Assembly (NCBI GenBank): GCA_037893225.1 | Contig: JAZGUH010000489.1 | Span: forward strand, 124,001-188,000 | Source: Hippasteria phrygiana | Taxonomy: Eukaryota > Echinodermata > Asteroidea > Valvatida > Goniasteridae | Length of the DNA stretch: 64,000 nt | Reading direction: 5' to 3' | Shown: positions 10,115 to 21,932 of the stretch, one piece after another | Numbering within the stretch: position 1 is the first letter of the stretch | Layout of the letters: every line of letters starts with the position of its first letter | Program-made: the position numbers and the translations under genes | Notes under the pieces: model-generated | Database searches by the model: none | What the model saw: only the letters and a program-made list of their open reading frames with translations | Told to the model about the DNA's origin: nothing

Positions 10115-13100
10115 TGTTGATCTCCCCTGAAGTTGATGGAAAAATAGAGTAAGCGAGTTAAGAATATTAAAATTAGTGTTAGAGTTAAGGGTTTGAGTTC
10201 AAGTGTTAGGGTTAAGGTTCGAGTGCAAGTGTTACAGTGCAAGTGTTACAGTGCAAGTGTTACAGTGCAAGTGTTACAGTGCAAGTGCTACTGATCGGGT
10301 TAGAATGTGAGAGTAAGAGAGAAGGAGAGTCAGAGGTAGAGAGAGTGTTACACTTACTCATCTACTAAACAGCGTAGGTCTATTGTGCTGATCTAGGCCT
10401 GGAAGCTGTCTATCTCACTAGGCCATTCCAGTTCTGTCCATGATGATCTTGGATGGCCTCGAGGTCTTGACAGCCAGGAGCCGGATGTTGATCTCTCCTG
10501 AAGTTGATGGAAAAATAGAGTAAGCGAGTTAAGAATATTAAAATTAGTGTTAGAGTTAAGGGTTTGAGTTCAAGTGTTACAGTGCAAGTGTTAGGGTTAA
10601 GGTTCGAGTGCAAGTGTTACAGTGCAAGTGTTACAGTGCAAGTGTTACAGTGCAAGTGCTACTGATCGGAATATTAGAATTAGTGTTAGAGTGCAAGTGT
10701 CACAGTGCAAGTGTCACAGTGCAAGTGTCACAGTGCAAGTGTCACAGTGCAAGTGTCACAGTGCAAGTGTCACAGTGCAAGTGTCACAGTGCAAGTGTCA
10801 CAGTGCAAGTGTCACAGTGCAAGTGTCACAGTGCAAGTGCTAGTGATCGGGTTAGAATGTGAGAGTAAGAGAGAAGGAGAGTCAGAGGTAGAGAGAGGGT
10901 TAGACTTACTCATCTACTAAACAGCGTAGGTCTATTGTGCTGATCTAGGCCTGCAAGCTGTCTATCTCACTAGGCCATTCCAGTTCTATCCATGATGATC
11001 TTGGGTGGCCTTGAGGTCTTGACAGCCAGGAGCCGGATGTTGATCTCTCCTGAAGTTGATGGAAAAATAGAGTAAGCGAGTTAAGAATATTAAAATTAGT
11101 GTTAGAGTTAAGGGTTTGAGTTCAAGTGTTAGGGTTAAGGTTCGAGTGCAAGTGTTACAGTGCAAGTGTTACAGTGCAAGTGTTACAGTGCAAGTGCTAC
11201 TGATCGGGTTAGAATGTGAGAGTAAGAGAGAAGGAGAGTCAGAGGTAGAGAGAGTGTTACACTTACTCATCTACTAAACAGCGTAGGTCTATTGTGCTGA
11301 TCTAGGCCTGCAAGCTGTCTATCTCACTAGGCCATTCCAGTTCTGTCCATGATGATCTTGGGTGGCCTCGAGGACTTGACAGCCAGGAGCCAGATGTTGA
11401 TCTCTCCTGAAGTTGATGGAAAAATAATGTAAGCGAGTTAGGAATATTAAAATTAGTGTTAGAGTTAAGGGTTTGAGTTCAAGTGTTACAGTGCAAGTGT
11501 TAGGGTTAAGGTTCGAGTGCAAGTGTTACAGTGCAAGTGTTACAGTGCAAGTGTTACAGTGCAAGTGCTACTGATCGGAAAATTAGAATTAGTGTTAGAG
11601 TGCAAGTGTCACAGTGCAAGTGTCACAGTGCAAGTGTCACAGTGCAAGTGTCACAGTGCAAGTGTCACAGTGCAAGTGTCACAGTGCAAGTGTCACAGTG
11701 CAAGTGTCACAGTGCAAGTGCTAGTGATCGGGTTAGAATGTGAGAGTAAGAGAGAAGGAGAGTCAGAGGTAGAGAGAGGGTTAGACTTACTCATCTACTA
11801 AACAGCGTAGGTCTATTGTGCTGATCTAGGCCTGCAAGCTGTCTATCTCACTAGGCCATTCCAGTTCTATCCATGATGATCTTGGGTGGCCTCGAGGTCT
11901 TGACAGCCAGGAGCCGGATGTTGATCTCTCCTGAAGTTGATGGAAAAATAGAGTAAGCGAGTTAAGAATATTAAAATTAGTGTTAGAGTTAAGGGTTTGA
12001 GTTCAAGTGTTAGGGTTAAGGTTCGAGTGCAAGTGTTACAGTGCAAGTGTTACAGTGCAAGTGTTACAGTGCAAGTGTTACAGTGCAAGTGCTACTGATC
12101 GGGTTAGAATGTGAGAGTAAGAGAGAAGGAGAGTCAGAGGTAGAGAGAGTGTTACACTTACTCATCTACTAAACAGCGTAGGTCTATTGTGCTGATCTAG
12201 GCCTGCAAGCTGTCTATCTCACTAGGCCATTCCAGTTCTGTCCATGATGATCTTGGGTGGCCTCGAGGACTTGACAGCCAGGAGCCAGATGTTGATCTCT
12301 CCTGAAGTTGATTGAAAAATAATGTAAGCGAGTTAGGAATATTAAAATTAGTGTTAGAGTTAAGGGTTTGAGTTCAAGTGTTACAGTGCAAGTGTTACAG
12401 TGCAAGTGTTACAGTGCAAGTGCTACTGATCGGAATATTAGAATTAGTGTTAGAGTGCAAGTGTCACAGTGCAAGTGCTAGTGATCGGGTTAGAATGTGA
12501 GAGTAAGAGAGAAGGAGAGTCAGAGGTAGAGAGAGGGTTAGACTTACTCATCTACTAAACAGCGTAGGTCTATTGTGCTGATCTAGGCCTGCAAGCTGTC
12601 TATCTCACTAGGCCATTCCAGTTCTATCCATGATGATCTTGGGTGGCCTCGAGGTCTTGACAGCCAGGAGCCGGATGTTGATCTCTCCTGAAGTTGATGG
12701 AAAAATAGAGTAAGCGAGTTAAGAATATTAAAATTAGTGTTAGAGTTAAGGGTTTGAGTTCAAGTGTTACAGTGCAAGTGTTAGGGTTAAGGTTCGAGTG
12801 CAAGTGTTACAGTGCAAGTGTTACAGTGCAAGTGTTACAGTGCAAGTGCTACTGATCGGAATATTAGAATTAGTGTTAGAGTGCAAGTGTCACAGTGCAA
12901 GTGTCACAGTGCAAGTGTCACAGTGCAAGTGTCACAGTGCAAGTGTCACAGTGCAAGTGTCACAGTGCAAGTGTCACAGTGCAAGTGTCACAGTGCAAGT
13001 GTCACAGTGCAAGTGTCACAGTGCAAGTGCTAGTGATCGGGTTAGAATGTGAGAGTAAGAGAGAAGGAGAGTCAGAGGTAGAGAGAGTGTTACACTTACT

Positions 13101-13984
13101 CATCTACTAAACAGCGTAGGTCTATTGTGCTGATCTAGGCCTGCAAGCTGTCTATCTCACTAGGCCATTCCAGTTCTATCCATGATGATCTTGGGTGGCC
13201 TCGAGGTCTTGACAGCCAGGAGCCGGATGTTGATCTCTCCTGAAGTTGATGGAAAAATAGAGTAAGCGAGTTAAGAATATTAAAATTAGTGTTAGAGTTA
13301 AGGGTTTGAGTTCAAGTGTTAGGGTTAAGGTTCGAGTGCAAGTGTTACAGTGCAAGTGTTACAGTGCAAGTGTTACAGTGCAAGTGTTACAGTGCAAGTG
13401 CTACTGATCGGGTTAGAATGTGAGAGTAAGAGAGAAGGAGAGTCAGAGGTAGAGAGAGTGTTACACTTACTCATCTACTAAACAGCGTAGGTCTATTGTG
13501 CTGATCTAGGCCTGCAAGCTGTCTATCTCACTAGGCCATTCCAGTTCTGTCCATGATGATCTTGGGTGGCCTCGAGGACTTGACAGCCAGGAGCCAGATG
13601 TTGATCTCTCCTGAAGTTGATTGAAAAATAATGTAAGCGAGTTAGGAATATTAAAATTAGTGTTAGAGTTAAGGGTTTGAGTTCAAGTGTTACAGTGCAA
13701 GTGTTACAGTGCAAGTGTTACAGTGCAAGTGCTACTGATCGGAATATTAGAATTAGTGTTAGAGTGCAAGTGTCACAGTGCAAGTGCTAGTGATCGGGTT
13801 AGAATGTGAGAGTAAGAGAGAAGGAGAGTCAGAGGTAGAGAGAGGGTTAGACTTACTCATCTACTAAACAGCGTAGGTCTATTGTGCTGATCTAGGCCTG
13901 CAAGCTGTCTATCTCACTAGGCCATTCCAGTTCTATCCATGATGATCTTGGGTGGCCTCGAGGTCTTGACAGCCAGGAGCCGGA
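10115..13984 (+). repeat. Copy 2 of the 3.9 kb segmental duplication
   Basis: Monomer starts are 10115, 10486, 11038, 11395, 11919, 12290, 12676, 13228 and 13599; lengths 371, 552, 357, 524, 371, 386, 552, 371 and 386 bp. It lies 5883 bp after copy 1. The shared private A is at 11581. The fifth monomer has the standard four ttaca units, so this copy is 28 bp shorter than copy 1. Confidence 0.92.
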
Positions 13985-15293
13985 TGTTGATCTCTCCTGA
14001 AGTTGATGGAAAAATAGAGTAAGCGAGTTAAGAATATTAAAATTAGTGTTAGAGTTAAGGGTTTGAGTTCAAGTGTTAGGGTTAAGGTTCGAGTGCAAGT
14101 GTTACAGTGCAAGTGTTACAGTGCAAGTGTTACAGTGCAAGTGTTACAGTGCAAGTGCTACTGATCGGGTTAGAATGTGAGAGTAAGAGAGAAGGAGAGT
14201 CAGAGGTAGAGAGAGTGTTACACTTACTCATCTACTAAACAGCGTAGGTCTATTGTGCTGATCTAGGCCTGCAAGCTGTCTATCTCACTAGGCCATTCCA
14301 GTTCTGTCCATGATGATCTTGGGTGGCCTCGAGGACTTGACAGCCAGGAGCCAGATGTTGATCTCTCCTGAAGTTGATTGAAAAATAATGTAAGCGAGTT
14401 AGGAATATTAAAATTAGTGTTAGAGTTAAGGGTTTGAGTTCAAGTGTTACAGTGCAAGTGTTACAGTGCAAGTGTTACAGTGCAAGTGCTACTGATCGGA
14501 ATATTAGAATTAGTGTTAGAGTGCAAGTGTCACAGTGCAAGTGCTAGTGATCGGGTTAGAATGTGAGAGTAAGAGAGAAGGAGAGTCAGAGGTAGAGAGA
14601 GGGTTAGACTTACTCATCTACTAAACAGCGTAGGTCTATTGTGCTGATCTAGGCCTGCAAGCTGTCTATCTCACTAGGCCATTCCAGTTCTATCCATGAT
14701 GATCTTGGGTGGCCTCGAGGTCTTGACAGCCAGGAGCCGGATGTTGATCTCTCCTGAAGTTGATGGAAAAATAGAGTAAGCGAGTTAAGAATATTAAAAT
14801 TAGTGTTAGAGTTAAGGGTTTGAGTTCAAGTGTTACAGTGCAAGTGTTAGGGTTAAGGTTCGAGTGCAAGTGTTACAGTGCAAGTGTTACAGTGCAAGTG
14901 TTACAGTGCAAGTGCTACTGATCGGAATATTAGAATTAGTGTTAGAGTGCAAGTGTCACAGTGCAAGTGTCACAGTGCAAGTGTCACAGTGCAAGTGTCA
15001 CAGTGCAAGTGTCACAGTGCAAGTGTCACAGTGCAAGTGTCACAGTGCAAGTGTCACAGTGCAAGTGTCACAGTGCAAGTGTCACAGTGCAAGTGCTAGT
15101 GATCGGGTTAGAATGTGAGAGTAAGAGAGAAGGAGAGTCAGAGGTAGAGAGAGTGTTACACTTACTCATCTACTAAACAGCGTAGGTCTATTGTGCTGAT
15201 CTAGGCCTGCAAGCTGTCTATCTCACTAGGCCATTCCAGTTCTATCCATGATGATCTTGGGTGGCCTCGAGGTCTTGACAGCCAGGAGCCGGA
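13985..15293 (+). repeat. Extra S2-short L-L3 trimer between copies 2 and 3
   Basis: Monomer starts are 13985, 14356 and 14742; lengths 371, 386 and 552 bp, total 1309 bp. The trimer repeats the 11919-13227 trimer with equal lengths, including an L3 ending in gtgttacac but with the L word gttctatcc. It is best read as one more round of tandem duplication. Confidence 0.88.
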
Positions 15294-18200
15294 TGTTGAT
15301 CTCCCCTGAAGTTGATGGAAAAATAGAGTAAGCGAGTTAAGAATATTAAAATTAGTGTTAGAGTTAAGGGTTTGAGTTCAAGTGTTAGGGTTAAGGTTCG
15401 AGTGCAAGTGTTACAGTGCAAGTGTTACAGTGCAAGTGCTACAGTGCAAGTGTTACAGTGCAAGTGCTACTGATCGGGTTAGAATGTGAGAGTAAGAGAG
15501 AAGGAGAGTCAGAGGTAGAGAGAGTGTTACACTTACTCATCTACTAAACAGCGTAGGTCTATTGTGCTGATCTAGGCCTGGAAGCTGTCTATCTCACTAG
15601 GCCATTCCAGTTCTGTCCATGATGATCTTGGATGGCCTCGAGGTCTTGACAGCCAGGAGCCGGATGTTGATCTCTCCTGAAGTTGATGGAAAAATAGAGT
15701 AAGCGAGTTAAGAATATTAAAATTAGTGTTAGAGTTAAGGGTTTGAGTTCAAGTGTTACAGTGCAAGTGTTAGGGTTAAGGTTCGAGTGCAAGTGTTACA
15801 GTGCAAGTGTTACAGTGCAAGTGTTACAGTGCAAGTGCTACTGATCGGAATATTAGAATTAGTGTTAGAGTGCAAGTGTCACAGTGCAAGTGTCACAGTG
15901 CAAGTGTCACAGTGCAAGTGTCACAGTGCAAGTGTCACAGTGCAAGTGTCACAGTGCAAGTGTCACAGTGCAAGTGTCACAGTGCAAGTGTCACAGTGCA
16001 AGTGTCACAGTGCAAGTGCTAGTGATCGGGTTAGAATGTGAGAGTAAGAGAGAAGGAGAGTCAGAGGTAGAGAGAGGGTTAGACTTACTCATCTACTAAA
16101 CAGCGTAGGTCTATTGTGCTGATCTAGGCCTGCAAGCTGTCTATCTCACTAGGCCATTCCAGTTCTATCCATGATGATCTTGGGTGGCCTTGAGGTCTTG
16201 ACAGCCAGGAGCCGGATGTTGATCTCTCCTGAAGTTGATGGAAAAATAGAGTAAGCGAGTTAAGAATATTAAAATTAGTGTTAGAGTTAAGGGTTTGAGT
16301 TCAAGTGTTAGGGTTAAGGTTCGAGTGCAAGTGTTACAGTGCAAGTGTTACAGTGCAAGTGTTACAGTGCAAGTGCTACTGATCGGGTTAGAATGTGAGA
16401 GTAAGAGAGAAGGAGAGTCAGAGGTAGAGAGAGTGTTACACTTACTCATCTACTAAACAGCGTAGGTCTATTGTGCTGATCTAGGCCTGCAAGCTGTCTA
16501 TCTCACTAGGCCATTCCAGTTCTGTCCATGATGATCTTGGGTGGCCTCGAGGACTTGACAGCCAGGAGCCAGATGTTGATCTCTCCTGAAGTTGATGGAA
16601 AAATAATGTAAGCGAGTTAGGAATATTAAAATTAGTGTTAGAGTTAAGGGTTTGAGTTCAAGTGTTACAGTGCAAGTGTTAGGGTTAAGGTTCGAGTGCA
16701 AGTGTTACAGTGCAAGTGTTACAGTGCAAGTGTTACAGTGCAAGTGCTACTGATCGGAAAATTAGAATTAGTGTTAGAGTGCAAGTGTCACAGTGCAAGT
16801 GTCACAGTGCAAGTGTCACAGTGCAAGTGTCACAGTGCAAGTGTCACAGTGCAAGTGTCACAGTGCAAGTGTCACAGTGCAAGTGTCACAGTGCAAGTGC
16901 TAGTGATCGGGTTAGAATGTGAGAGTAAGAGAGAAGGAGAGTCAGAGGTAGAGAGAGGGTTAGACTTACTCATCTACTAAACAGCGTAGGTCTATTGTGC
17001 TGATCTAGGCCTGCAAGCTGTCTATCTCACTAGGCCATTCCAGTTCTATCCATGATGATCTTGGGTGGCCTCGAGGTCTTGACAGCCAGGAGCCGGATGT
17101 TGATCTCTCCTGAAGTTGATGGAAAAATAGAGTAAGCGAGTTAAGAATATTAAAATTAGTGTTAGAGTTAAGGGTTTGAGTTCAAGTGTTAGGGTTAAGG
17201 TTCGAGTGCAAGTGTTACAGTGCAAGTGTTACAGTGCAAGTGTTACAGTGCAAGTGTTACAGTGCAAGTGCTACTGATCGGGTTAGAATGTGAGAGTAAG
17301 AGAGAAGGAGAGTCAGAGGTAGAGAGAGTGTTACACTTACTCATCTACTAAACAGCGTAGGTCTATTGTGCTGATCTAGGCCTGCAAGCTGTCTATCTCA
17401 CTAGGCCATTCCAGTTCTGTCCATGATGATCTTGGGTGGCCTCGAGGACTTGACAGCCAGGAGCCAGATGTTGATCTCTCCTGAAGTTGATTGAAAAATA
17501 ATGTAAGCGAGTTAGGAATATTAAAATTAGTGTTAGAGTTAAGGGTTTGAGTTCAAGTGTTACAGTGCAAGTGTTACAGTGCAAGTGTTACAGTGCAAGT
17601 GCTACTGATCGGAATATTAGAATTAGTGTTAGAGTGCAAGTGTCACAGTGCAAGTGCTAGTGATCGGGTTAGAATGTGAGAGTAAGAGAGAAGGAGAGTC
17701 AGAGGTAGAGAGAGGGTTAGACTTACTCATCTACTAAACAGCGTAGGTCTATTGTGCTGATCTAGGCCTGCAAGCTGTCTATCTCACTAGGCCATTCCAG
17801 TTCTATCCATGATGATCTTGGGTGGCCTCGAGGTCTTGACAGCCAGGAGCCGGATGTTGATCTCTCCTGAAGTTGATGGAAAAATAGAGTAAGCGAGTTA
17901 AGAATATTAAAATTAGTGTTAGAGTTAAGGGTTTGAGTTCAAGTGTTACAGTGCAAGTGTTAGGGTTAAGGTTCGAGTGCAAGTGTTACAGTGCAAGTGT
18001 TACAGTGCAAGTGTTACAGTGCAAGTGCTACTGATCGGAATATTAGAATTAGTGTTAGAGTGCAAGTGTCACAGTGCAAGTGTCACAGTGCAAGTGTCAC
18101 AGTGCAAGTGTCACAGTGCAAGTGTCACAGTGCAAGTGTCACAGTGCAAGTGTCACAGTGCAAGTGTCACAGTGCAAGTGTCACAGTGCAAGTGTCACAG

Positions 18201-19163
18201 TGCAAGTGCTAGTGATCGGGTTAGAATGTGAGAGTAAGAGAGAAGGAGAGTCAGAGGTAGAGAGAGTGTTACACTTACTCATCTACTAAACAGCGTAGGT
18301 CTATTGTGCTGATCTAGGCCTGCAAGCTGTCTATCTCACTAGGCCATTCCAGTTCTATCCATGATGATCTTGGGTGGCCTCGAGGTCTTGACAGCCAGGA
18401 GCCGGATGTTGATCTCTCCTGAAGTTGATGGAAAAATAGAGTAAGCGAGTTAAGAATATTAAAATTAGTGTTAGAGTTAAGGGTTTGAGTTCAAGTGTTA
18501 GGGTTAAGGTTCGAGTGCAAGTGTTACAGTGCAAGTGTTACAGTGCAAGTGTTACAGTGCAAGTGTTACAGTGCAAGTGCTACTGATCGGGTTAGAATGT
18601 GAGAGTAAGAGAGAAGGAGAGTCAGAGGTAGAGAGAGTGTTACACTTACTCATCTACTAAACAGCGTAGGTCTATTGTGCTGATCTAGGCCTGCAAGCTG
18701 TCTATCTCACTAGGCCATTCCAGTTCTGTCCATGATGATCTTGGGTGGCCTCGAGGACTTGACAGCCAGGAGCCAGATGTTGATCTCTCCTGAAGTTGAT
18801 TGAAAAATAATGTAAGCGAGTTAGGAATATTAAAATTAGTGTTAGAGTTAAGGGTTTGAGTTCAAGTGTTACAGTGCAAGTGTTACAGTGCAAGTGTTAC
18901 AGTGCAAGTGCTACTGATCGGAATATTAGAATTAGTGTTAGAGTGCAAGTGTCACAGTGCAAGTGCTAGTGATCGGGTTAGAATGTGAGAGTAAGAGAGA
19001 AGGAGAGTCAGAGGTAGAGAGAGGGTTAGACTTACTCATCTACTAAACAGCGTAGGTCTATTGTGCTGATCTAGGCCTGCAAGCTGTCTATCTCACTAGG
19101 CCATTCCAGTTCTATCCATGATGATCTTGGGTGGCCTCGAGGTCTTGACAGCCAGGAGCCGGA
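15294..19163 (+). repeat. Copy 3 of the 3.9 kb segmental duplication
   Basis: Monomer starts are 15294, 15665, 16217, 16574, 17098, 17469, 17855, 18407 and 18778; lengths are identical to copy 2. It lies 5179 bp after copy 2. The shared private A is at 16760. A variant unit gtgcaagtgctaca (C at 15439) is unique to this copy. Confidence 0.92.
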
Positions 19164-20967
19164 TGTTGATCTCTCCTGAAGTTGATGGAAAAATAGAGTA
19201 AGCGAGTTAAGAATATTAAAATTAGTGTTAGAGTTAAGGGTTTGAGTTCAAGTGTTACAGTGCAAGTGTTAGGGTTAAGGTTCGAGTGCAAGTGTTACAG
19301 TGCAAGTGTTACAGTGCAAGTGTTACAGTGCAAGTGCTACTGATCGGAATATTAGAATTAGTGTTAGAGTGCAAGTGTCACAGTGCAAGTGTCACAGTGC
19401 AAGTGTCACAGTGCAAGTGTCACAGTGCAAGTGTCACAGTGCAAGTGTCACAGTGCAAGTGTCACAGTGCAAGTGTCACAGTGCAAGTGCTAGTGATCGG
19501 GTTAGAATGTGAGAGTAAGAGAGAAGGAGAGTCAGAGGTAGAGAGAGGGTTAGACTTACTCATCTACTAAACAGCGTAGGTCTATTGTGCTGATCTAGGC
19601 CTGCAAGCTGTCTATCTCACTAGGCCATTCCAGTTCTATCCATGATGATCTTGGGTGGCCTCGAGGTCTTGACAGCCAGGAGCCGGATGTTGATCTCCCC
19701 TGAAGTTGATGGAAAAATAGAGTAAGCGAGTTAAGAATATTAAAATTAGTGTTAGAGTTAAGGGTTTGAGTTCAAGTGTTAGGGTTAAGGTTCGAGTGCA
19801 AGTGTTACAGTGCAAGTGTTACAGTGCAAGTGTTACAGTGCAAGTGTTACAGTGCAAGTGCTACTGATCGGGTTAGAATGTGAGAGTAAGAGAGAAGGAG
19901 AGTCAGAGGTAGAGAGAGTGTTACACTTACTCATCTACTAAACAGCGTAGGTCTATTGTGCTGATCTAGGCCTGGAAGCTGTCTATCTCACTAGGCCATT
20001 CCAGTTCTGTCCATGATGATCTTGGATGGCCTCGAGGTCTTGACAGCCAGGAGCCGGATGTTGATCTCTCCTGAAGTTGATGGAAAAATAGAGTAAGCGA
20101 GTTAAGAATATTAAAATTAGTGTTAGAGTTAAGGGTTTGAGTTCAAGTGTTACAGTGCAAGTGTTAGGGTTAAGGTTCGAGTGCAAGTGTTACAGTGCAA
20201 GTGTTACAGTGCAAGTGTTACAGTGCAAGTGCTACTGATCGGAATATTAGAATTAGTGTTAGAGTGCAAGTGTCACAGTGCAAGTGTCACAGTGCAAGTG
20301 TCACAGTGCAAGTGTCACAGTGCAAGTGTCACAGTGCAAGTGTCACAGTGCAAGTGTCACAGTGCAAGTGTCACAGTGCAAGTGTCACAGTGCAAGTGCT
20401 AGTGATCGGGTTAGAATGTGAGAGTAAGAGAGAAGGAGAGTCAGAGGTAGAGAGAGGGTTAGACTTACTCATCTACTAAACAGCGTAGGTCTATTGTGCT
20501 GATCTAGGCCTGCAAGCTGTCTATCTCACTAGGCCATTCCAGTTCTATCCATGATGATCTTGGGTGGCCTCGAGGTCTTGACAGCCAGGAGCCGGATGTT
20601 GATCTCCCCTGAAGTTGATGGAAAAATAGAGTAAGCGAGTTAAGAATATTAAAATTAGTGTTAGAGTTAAGGGTTTGAGTTCAAGTGTTAGGGTTAAGGT
20701 TCGAGTGCAAGTGTTACAGTGCAAGTGTTACAGTGCAAGTGTTACAGTGCAAGTGTTACAGTGCAAGTGCTACTGATCGGGTTAGAATGTGAGAGTAAGA
20801 GAGAAGGAGAGTCAGAGGTAGAGAGAGTGTTACACTTACAAATCTACTAAACAGCGTAGGTCTATTGTGCTGATCTAGGCCTGGAAGCTGTCTATCTCAC
20901 TAGGCCATTCCAGTTCTGTCCATGATGATCTTGGATGGCCTCGAGGACTTGACAGCCAGGAGCCAGA
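19164..20967 (+). repeat. Monomers 44-47: L3, S1, L, S1 with S2-type end
   Basis: Monomer starts are 19164, 19688, 20059 and 20597; lengths 524, 371, 538 and 371 bp. The first three echo 8130-9576 and extend the homology of copies 1 and 3. The S1 at 20597 has a ctcccc head, ggaagctg and cttggatgg, but ends gaggacttgac and gccaga like S2. It also has a private cttacaaatc (AA at 20840-20841 for CT). Confidence 0.87.
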
Positions 20968-21242
20968 TGTTGATCTCTCCTGAAGTTGATTGAAAAATAG
21001 AGTAAGCGAGTTAGGAATATTAAAATTAGTGTTAGAGTTAAGGGTTTGAGTTCAAGTGTTACAGTGCAAGTGTTAGGGTTAAGGTTCGAGTGCAAGTGTT
21101 ACAGTGCAAGTGTTACAGTGCAAGTGTTACAGTGCAAGTGCTACTGATCGGAATATTAGAATTAGTGTTAGAGTGCAAGTGTCACAGTGCAAGTGTCACA
21201 GTGCAAGTGTCACAGTGCAAGTGTCACAGTGCAAGTGTCACA

Positions 21243-21254
21243 GTGCAAGTGTCA
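21243..21254 (+). repeat. Shortened 12-bp minisatellite unit
   Basis: One unit reads gtgcaagtgtca and lacks the final CA. It is the only length-altered 14-bp unit I see. It places the monomer at 20968 out of the 14-bp length ladder (578 instead of 580 bp). Confidence 0.9.
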
Positions 21255-21750
21255 GTGCAAGTGTCACAGTGCAAGTGTCACAGTGCAAGTGTCACAGTGC
21301 AAGTGTCACAGTGCAAGTGTCACAGTGCAAGTGTCACAGTGCAAGTGCTAGTGATCGGGTTAGAATGTGAGAGTAAGAGAGAAGGAGAGTCAGAGGTAGA
21401 GAGAGGGTTAGACTTACTCATCTACTAAACAGCGTAGGTCTATTGTGCTGATCTAGGCCTGCAAGCTGTCTATCTCACTAGGCCATTCCAGTTCTATCCA
21501 TGATGATCTTGGGTGGCCTCGAGGTCTTGACAGCCAGGAGCCGGATGTTGATCTCTCCTGAAGTTGATGGAAAAATAGAGTAAGCGAGTTAAGAATATTA
21601 AAATTAGTGTTAGAGTTAAGGGTTTGAGTTCAAGTGTTACAGTGCAAGTGTTAGGGTTAAGGTTCGAGTGCAAGTGTTACAGTGCAAGTGTTACAGTGCA
21701 AGTGTTACAGTGCAAGTGCTACTGATCGGAATATTAGAATTAGTGTTAGA

Positions 21751-21932
21751 GTGCAAGTGTCACAGTGCAAGTGTCACAGTGCAAGTGTCACAGTGCAAGT
21801 GTCACAGTGCAAGTGTCACAGTGCAAGTGTCACAGTGCAAGTGTCACAGTGCAAGTGTCACAGTGCAAGTGTCACAGTGCAAGTGTCACAGTGCAAGTGT
21901 CACAGTGCAAGTGTCACAGTGCAAGTGTCACA
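21751..21932 (+). repeat. 14-bp minisatellite run, 13 units
   Basis: Thirteen perfect gtgcaagtgtcaca units in the 594-bp monomer starting at 21546. Together with the runs at 21177-21342 (12 units, one shortened), 22887-23054 (12 units) and 24372-24567 (14 units) it makes the 21-24.6 kb zone the richest in long runs. Confidence 0.9.
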
